In this document: piece by piece, positions 60,864 to 64,000 of the stretch
Layout: every line of letters begins with the position of its first letter
Numbering within the stretch: position 1 is the first letter of the stretch
From: Metabacillus dongyingensis
GTDB lineage: Bacteria > Bacillota > Bacilli > Bacillales > Bacillaceae
Direction of reading: 5' to 3'
DNA: 64,000 nt
Assembly: GCF_019933155.2 (NCBI RefSeq)
Contig: NZ_CP082944.1
Location: forward strand, 436,001-500,000
The notes under the pieces: model-generated
Seen by the model: the letters and a program-made list of their open reading frames with translations, nothing else
The model's database searches: none
Told to the model about the DNA's origin: nothing
Translations under genes and position numbers: made by a program

Positions 60864-60885
60864 TTAACAATTCATTAAGTGTTAA
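60864..60885 (+). promoter_or_regulatory. Second NrtR-like operator, upstream of pncA
   Basis: TTAACAATTCATTAAGTGTTAA contains an imperfect copy of the first operator (TTAACAATTCATTAA, 12 of 15 positions) and outer TTAACA/TGTTAA arms. It lies 24 bp before pncA, suggesting an internal NrtR-controlled promoter. Confidence 0.5.
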
Positions 60886-60908
60886 ATACTAAAGGGGAGT
60901 GGACATTT

Positions 60909-61457
60909 ATGAAAAGAGCGTTAATTAACATAGACTATACAGTGGATTTTGTAGCGGATGACGGGGCTCTTACTTGCGGAAAACCGGGGCAGGCAATTGA
61001 GGATGAAATTGTAAAGCTGACAGAGGCTTTTATTGATGCAGGGGATTATGTGGTTTTTGCGATTGACAGGCATGATGAGAACGATGAGTTTCATCCTGAA
61101 AGTGCTTTGTTCCCGCCTCATAACATTGAAGGAACAGATGGCCGCAGACTTTTTGGGAAGCTAGAAGACGTTTATGAGCAAAATAAAGAGAAAAATCATG
61201 TACAATGGATGGATAAAACAAGATACAGTGCGTTTGCGGGTACGGATCTTGAATTGAAGCTCCGCGCACGGGGCATTACAGAAATTCATCTGGTTGGGGT
61301 TTGTACGGATATTTGTGTGCTGCATACGGCAGTTGACGGTTTTAATAAAGGCTTCAAAATGGCTGTTCATGAAAAAGCAGTGGCAAGCTTCAATCCTGAG
61401 GGTCACACATGGGCGCTATCTCATTTTAAAAACAGCTTAAATGCACGGGTTGAATAG
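60909..61457 (+). CDS. pncA: Nicotinamidase
   Basis: 182-aa cysteine hydrolase that converts nicotinamide to nicotinic acid for NAD salvage. Catalytic Asp in LINIDYTVDFV, metal-site residues in AIDRHDENDEFHPES, Lys in DKTRYSAFAGT, and the nucleophile Cys in HLVGVCTDICVLHTAVDGF. ATG 60909 follows AAAGGGGAG. The end overlaps the upstream codons of the pncB frame but not its real start. Confidence 0.87.
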   Translation: MKRALINIDYTVDFVADDGALTCGKPGQAIEDEIVKLTEAFIDAGDYVVFAIDRHDENDEFHPESALFPPHNIEGTDGRRLFGKLEDVYEQNKEKNHVQWMDKTRYSAFAGTDLELKLRARGITEIHLVGVCTDICVLHTAVDGFNKGFKMAVHEKAVASFNPEGHTWALSHFKNSLNARVE

Positions 61458-61476
61458 AAAGATGGAGGTTCCTTTG

Positions 61477-62949
61477 ATGAAATACACAGACGACAGTTTA
61501 ATGCTTCACACGGATCTTTACCAAATTAACATGGCAGAAACGTACTGGGAAGATAACATGCACAACCGGAAAGCAGTATTTGAAGTCTTTTTCAGAAAGC
61601 TGCCGTTCAGCAATGGATATGGGGTTTTTGCCGGTCTTGAACGCATTGTCGAGTATTTGCAGAGTTTTTCATTTACAGAAAGTGACATTGAGTACTTAAG
61701 AGATGAATTGGGATACAAAGAAGATTATCTGGAGTATTTAAAAGAGGTTCGTTTTACTGGAACCGTCCGTTCAATGGCTGAAGGAGAGCTGGTTTTTGCC
61801 AATGAACCGATACTGCGGATTGAAGCGCCGCTTGCAGAGGCGCAGATGATTGAAACAGCTTTGCTTAACATTGTGAACTATCAAACATTGATTGCGACAA
61901 AAGCTTCACGCATCAAGCACGTTGTAGGCGAGCAAAGTGCGATGGAATTCGGAACACGCAGAGCGCATGAAATGGATGCGGCAGTGTGGGGCACCAGAGC
62001 TGCTTACATTGGCGGTTTTGATGCGACTTCTAATGTGCGCGCAGGTAAAATGTTCGGCATTCCTGTTGCGGGCACTCACGCTCATGCATTGGTTCAGGCT
62101 TATCGTGATGAATACACTGCGTTCCATAAATACGCGCGCCGTCATAAAGACTGTGTTTTCCTCGTCGATACATATGATACGTTAAGATCCGGGGTTCCTA
62201 TTGCGATTAAAGTGGCCAAAGAGCTTGGCGATAAAATTAACTTCAAAGGGATTCGCCTCGATAGCGGAGATCTTGCTTATTTATCGAAGAAAGCAAGAAA
62301 AATGCTGGATGAAGCAGGATTTACAGAGACGCAGATTATTGCTTCGAACGATCTGGATGAAAATACGATTATTAACCTGAAATCTCAGGGTGCACAAATC
62401 GATTCATGGGGTATCGGCACGAAGCTGATTACCGCTTATGATCAGGCCGCTCTTGGTGCTGTCTATAAATTAGTATCTATTGAAAATGAAAACGGGGAAA
62501 TGAAGGACACGATTAAAATCAGCGGAAATCCTGAAAAGGTGACAACGCCGGGGATTAAAAAGGTATACCGGATCATCAATTCCCTCAATAAAAAATCAGA
62601 GGGCGATTATATTGCGCTTGAGGATGAAAATCCGCAAGCGGAGGAGCGCTTAAAAATGTTCCATCCTATTCATACATTCGTCAGCAAATTCGTGACGAAT
62701 TTTGAAGCGAAGGAACTGCACCGTGATATTTTTGTAGATGGAAAATTGGTTTATAAACTTCCTGAGCTCCAGGAGATTCAAGACTATGCCGCTCAGAATA
62801 TGGATGTTCTATGGGATGAGTACAAACGGACCATGCATCCTGAGGAGTATCCGGTCGATTTAAGCGAGCGCTGCTGGGAGAACAAGATGCGAAATATTGA
62901 AGAAGTTCAATCTAAGGTTAAGAATATGATTGAACAGGGAAAGAAGTAA
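61477..62949 (+). CDS. pncB: Nicotinate phosphoribosyltransferase
   Basis: 490 aa. Couples nicotinic acid with PRPP to nicotinate mononucleotide, the committed salvage step. Signature parts: LMLHTDLYQINMAETYW, FGTRRAHEMDAAVWGTRAAY, GGFDATSNVRAGKMFGIPV and GTHAHALVQAY (with the regulatory His), FKGIRLDSGDLAYLSKKAR. ATG 61477 follows GGAGG; the length fits the long Gram-positive form. Confidence 0.92.
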   Translation: MKYTDDSLMLHTDLYQINMAETYWEDNMHNRKAVFEVFFRKLPFSNGYGVFAGLERIVEYLQSFSFTESDIEYLRDELGYKEDYLEYLKEVRFTGTVRSMAEGELVFANEPILRIEAPLAEAQMIETALLNIVNYQTLIATKASRIKHVVGEQSAMEFGTRRAHEMDAAVWGTRAAYIGGFDATSNVRAGKMFGIPVAGTHAHALVQAYRDEYTAFHKYARRHKDCVFLVDTYDTLRSGVPIAIKVAKELGDKINFKGIRLDSGDLAYLSKKARKMLDEAGFTETQIIASNDLDENTIINLKSQGAQIDSWGIGTKLITAYDQAALGAVYKLVSIENENGEMKDTIKISGNPEKVTTPGIKKVYRIINSLNKKSEGDYIALEDENPQAEERLKMFHPIHTFVSKFVTNFEAKELHRDIFVDGKLVYKLPELQEIQDYAAQNMDVLWDEYKRTMHPEEYPVDLSERCWENKMRNIEEVQSKVKNMIEQGKK

Positions 62950-62976
62950 GTAGAGGACGATGGGAGAGAAGCGCAA

Positions 62977-63591
62977 GTGGGGAAGATAGGGATTTACGGT
63001 TCGTCGTTTGATCCGATTACAAATGTACATTTATGGACGGCAAGCACCGTTGCACATCGATGCAGACTTGATAAAATTATTTTTCTGCCATGTTCAAACA
63101 AACGGAAAGATAAAGTGATGAAAACATCTGATCTGCACCGCTGGAATATGCTTGAGCTTGCACTTCAGGGAAATGACAAGTTTTTGGCTGATGATTATGA
63201 AATTAAGCAGGAAGCCTGGAATGTCTATACGTATTACACGCTGGAGCACTTTAAAAAGAAATACCCGAATGATGAAATATACTTTATTATGGGTGCAGAT
63301 CTGCTTGTTGATATTGCAGACGGCAAGTGGAAATATGATCAGGAACTGATTTCAAGCAATAAATTTATTGTCATGGCTAGAGAAGGCATTGATATGCTCC
63401 GTACAATTTCCCGTTCCCCGATTTTGCGGAATCATGATGACGGTTCAACTTTTCACTTGATTGATAAGGGGCTTGCGATGGAGATCAGCTCTACATACAT
63501 CCGGGATGAGTTTTCAAAAGGCGGGGAACCGCGCTACCTGCTGCCTGATGCTTGTTATGATTACATTAAAAAACATTCTTTATATCAATAG
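62977..63591 (+). CDS. nadD: NadD-like nicotinate-nucleotide adenylyltransferase paralogue
   Basis: 204 aa, GTG start. Nucleotidyltransferase fold: IGIYGSSFDPITNVHLWTAS at the start and EISSTYIRDEFSKGG near the end, which pair up to bind ATP, as in NadD. The usual (H/T)xGH motif reads TNVH, so the glycine is replaced by Val while the final His is kept. FIMGADLLVDIADGKWKYDQ contains the conserved substrate segment. Context between pncB and nadE strongly supports adenylation of nicotinate mononucleotide. This would be a second, regulon-dedicated copy; the housekeeping nadD is expected elsewhere. Confidence 0.78.
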   Translation: MGKIGIYGSSFDPITNVHLWTASTVAHRCRLDKIIFLPCSNKRKDKVMKTSDLHRWNMLELALQGNDKFLADDYEIKQEAWNVYTYYTLEHFKKKYPNDEIYFIMGADLLVDIADGKWKYDQELISSNKFIVMAREGIDMLRTISRSPILRNHDDGSTFHLIDKGLAMEISSTYIRDEFSKGGEPRYLLPDACYDYIKKHSLYQ

Positions 63592-63603
63592 GAGGAATTT
63601 TTG

Positions 63604-64000
63604 ATGAGCTTGCAAGAGAAGATTATGAGTGATTTAAATGTTAAACCTGAAATTGATCCGAAGGCAGAAATAAGAGAACGCATTGATTTTTTGAAAGACT
63701 ATCTGAAAAAAACGGGTGCGAAAGGATTTGTTCTTGGTATAAGCGGAGGGCAGGATTCTACTTTGGCAGGGCGTCTTGCCCAGCTCTCTGTTGAAGAGTT
63801 AAGAAGTGAAGGCAAAAGCGATGCGAAGTTCATTGCCGTCCGCCTTCCGCACGGCGTTCAGCACGATGAAAATGATGCGCAGCTTGCTCTCAAATTTATC
63901 AAGCCTGATCAATTAATTACGTTTGATATTAAGTCGACGGTTGATGCCTTTGAAAAGCAATATGCAGATGCCGTTCAGGATGAGCTGAGTGATTTTAATA
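63604..64000 (+). CDS. nadE: NH3-dependent NAD synthetase, 5' part (continues beyond the window)
   Basis: 132 codons visible. Starts [20 protein letters not shown]; the PP-loop that binds ATP is [20 protein letters not shown] (SGGQDST at 47-53). [18 protein letters not shown] follows, as in Bacillus NadE, which amidates deamido-NAD with ammonia. SD AGGAGG eight bases upstream. Closes the nrtR-pncA-pncB-nadD-nadE set, turning nicotinamide into NAD. Confidence 0.93.
   Translation, partial: MSLQEKIMSDLNVKPEIDPKAEIRERIDFLKDYLKKTGAKGFVLGISGGQDSTLAGRLAQLSVEELRSEGKSDAKFIAVRLPHGVQHDENDAQLALKFIKPDQLITFDIKSTVDAFEKQYADAVQDELSDFN

Overview
The window looks like a chromosomal segment of a Bacillaceae bacterium (Bacillus/Metabacillus/Priestia type). 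The reasons are strong AAGGAGG-type ribosome binding sites, occasional TTG/GTG starts, hairpin-plus-T-tract terminators, and gene sets with close Bacillus counterparts: natKR-natAB, proH/proJ/proA, xpaC-yaaN, a ywqHIJ-like LXG toxin locus, a yfj-like locus, and a gas vesicle cluster in the gvpA-P-Q-B-R-N-F-G-L-S-K-J-T-U order known from Bacillus megaterium. I see no tRNA, rRNA, CRISPR or intact IS element.

Layout. 0-5.4 kb: tail of an ABC-2 permease, a glutamine-type ABC importer (glnH-P-Q), an O-methyltransferase and a three-gene GNAT/DUF1801/SRPBCC unit. 5.5-11.8 kb: a catabolic operon (amidohydrolase, DgaE-like ammonia lyase, DgaF-like aldolase, PfkB kinase, GntR/UTRA regulator, GntP permease) with paired palindromic operators and a consensus CcpA cre. 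12.4-17 kb: small membrane proteins, signal peptidase I, a CtaG-like protein, NAD(P)HX dehydratase and DUF3231. 17.1-18.7 kb: about 30 tandem copies of a 52-bp repeat. 18.9-28.4 kb: isochorismatase-like hydrolase, frataxin-like fra with a relic copy, DinB-like protein, BASS transporter, MocR regulator/LysE exporter pair, natKR/natAB. 28.8-32.1 kb: proline synthesis operon without a visible T-box. 32.2-33.0 kb: a second 52-bp repeat array, related to the first, running into a three-repeat protein gene.

34.2-39.0 kb: a WXG100/type VII-associated locus resembling B. subtilis yfjABCD, containing three tiny paralogous hydrophobic proteins (49, 55, 49 aa) and three tandem YfjD-like membrane proteins. 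39.4-46.4 kb: complete 14-gene gas vesicle cluster behind a sigma-B-like promoter. 46.7-52.4 kb: xpaC-yaaN, a MurE-like ligase lacking the diaminopimelate signatures, a hydroxyacid dehydrogenase and small genes. 52.7-59.9 kb: LXG toxin locus (DUF5082, DUF5344, LXG-HNH toxin, immunity), then a graveyard of broken toxin modules with surviving immunity genes (two SUKH-4, Imm22, others). 60.1-64 kb: NAD salvage operon (nrtR, pncA, pncB, nadD-like, nadE) with NrtR-like palindromes.

The best candidates for undescribed biology are the two related 52-bp repeat families, the tiny-protein trio inside the WXG100 locus, the non-canonical MurE paralogue and the toxin-tip graveyard. Family names come from motif recognition without database searches; DUF numbers in particular are from memory.
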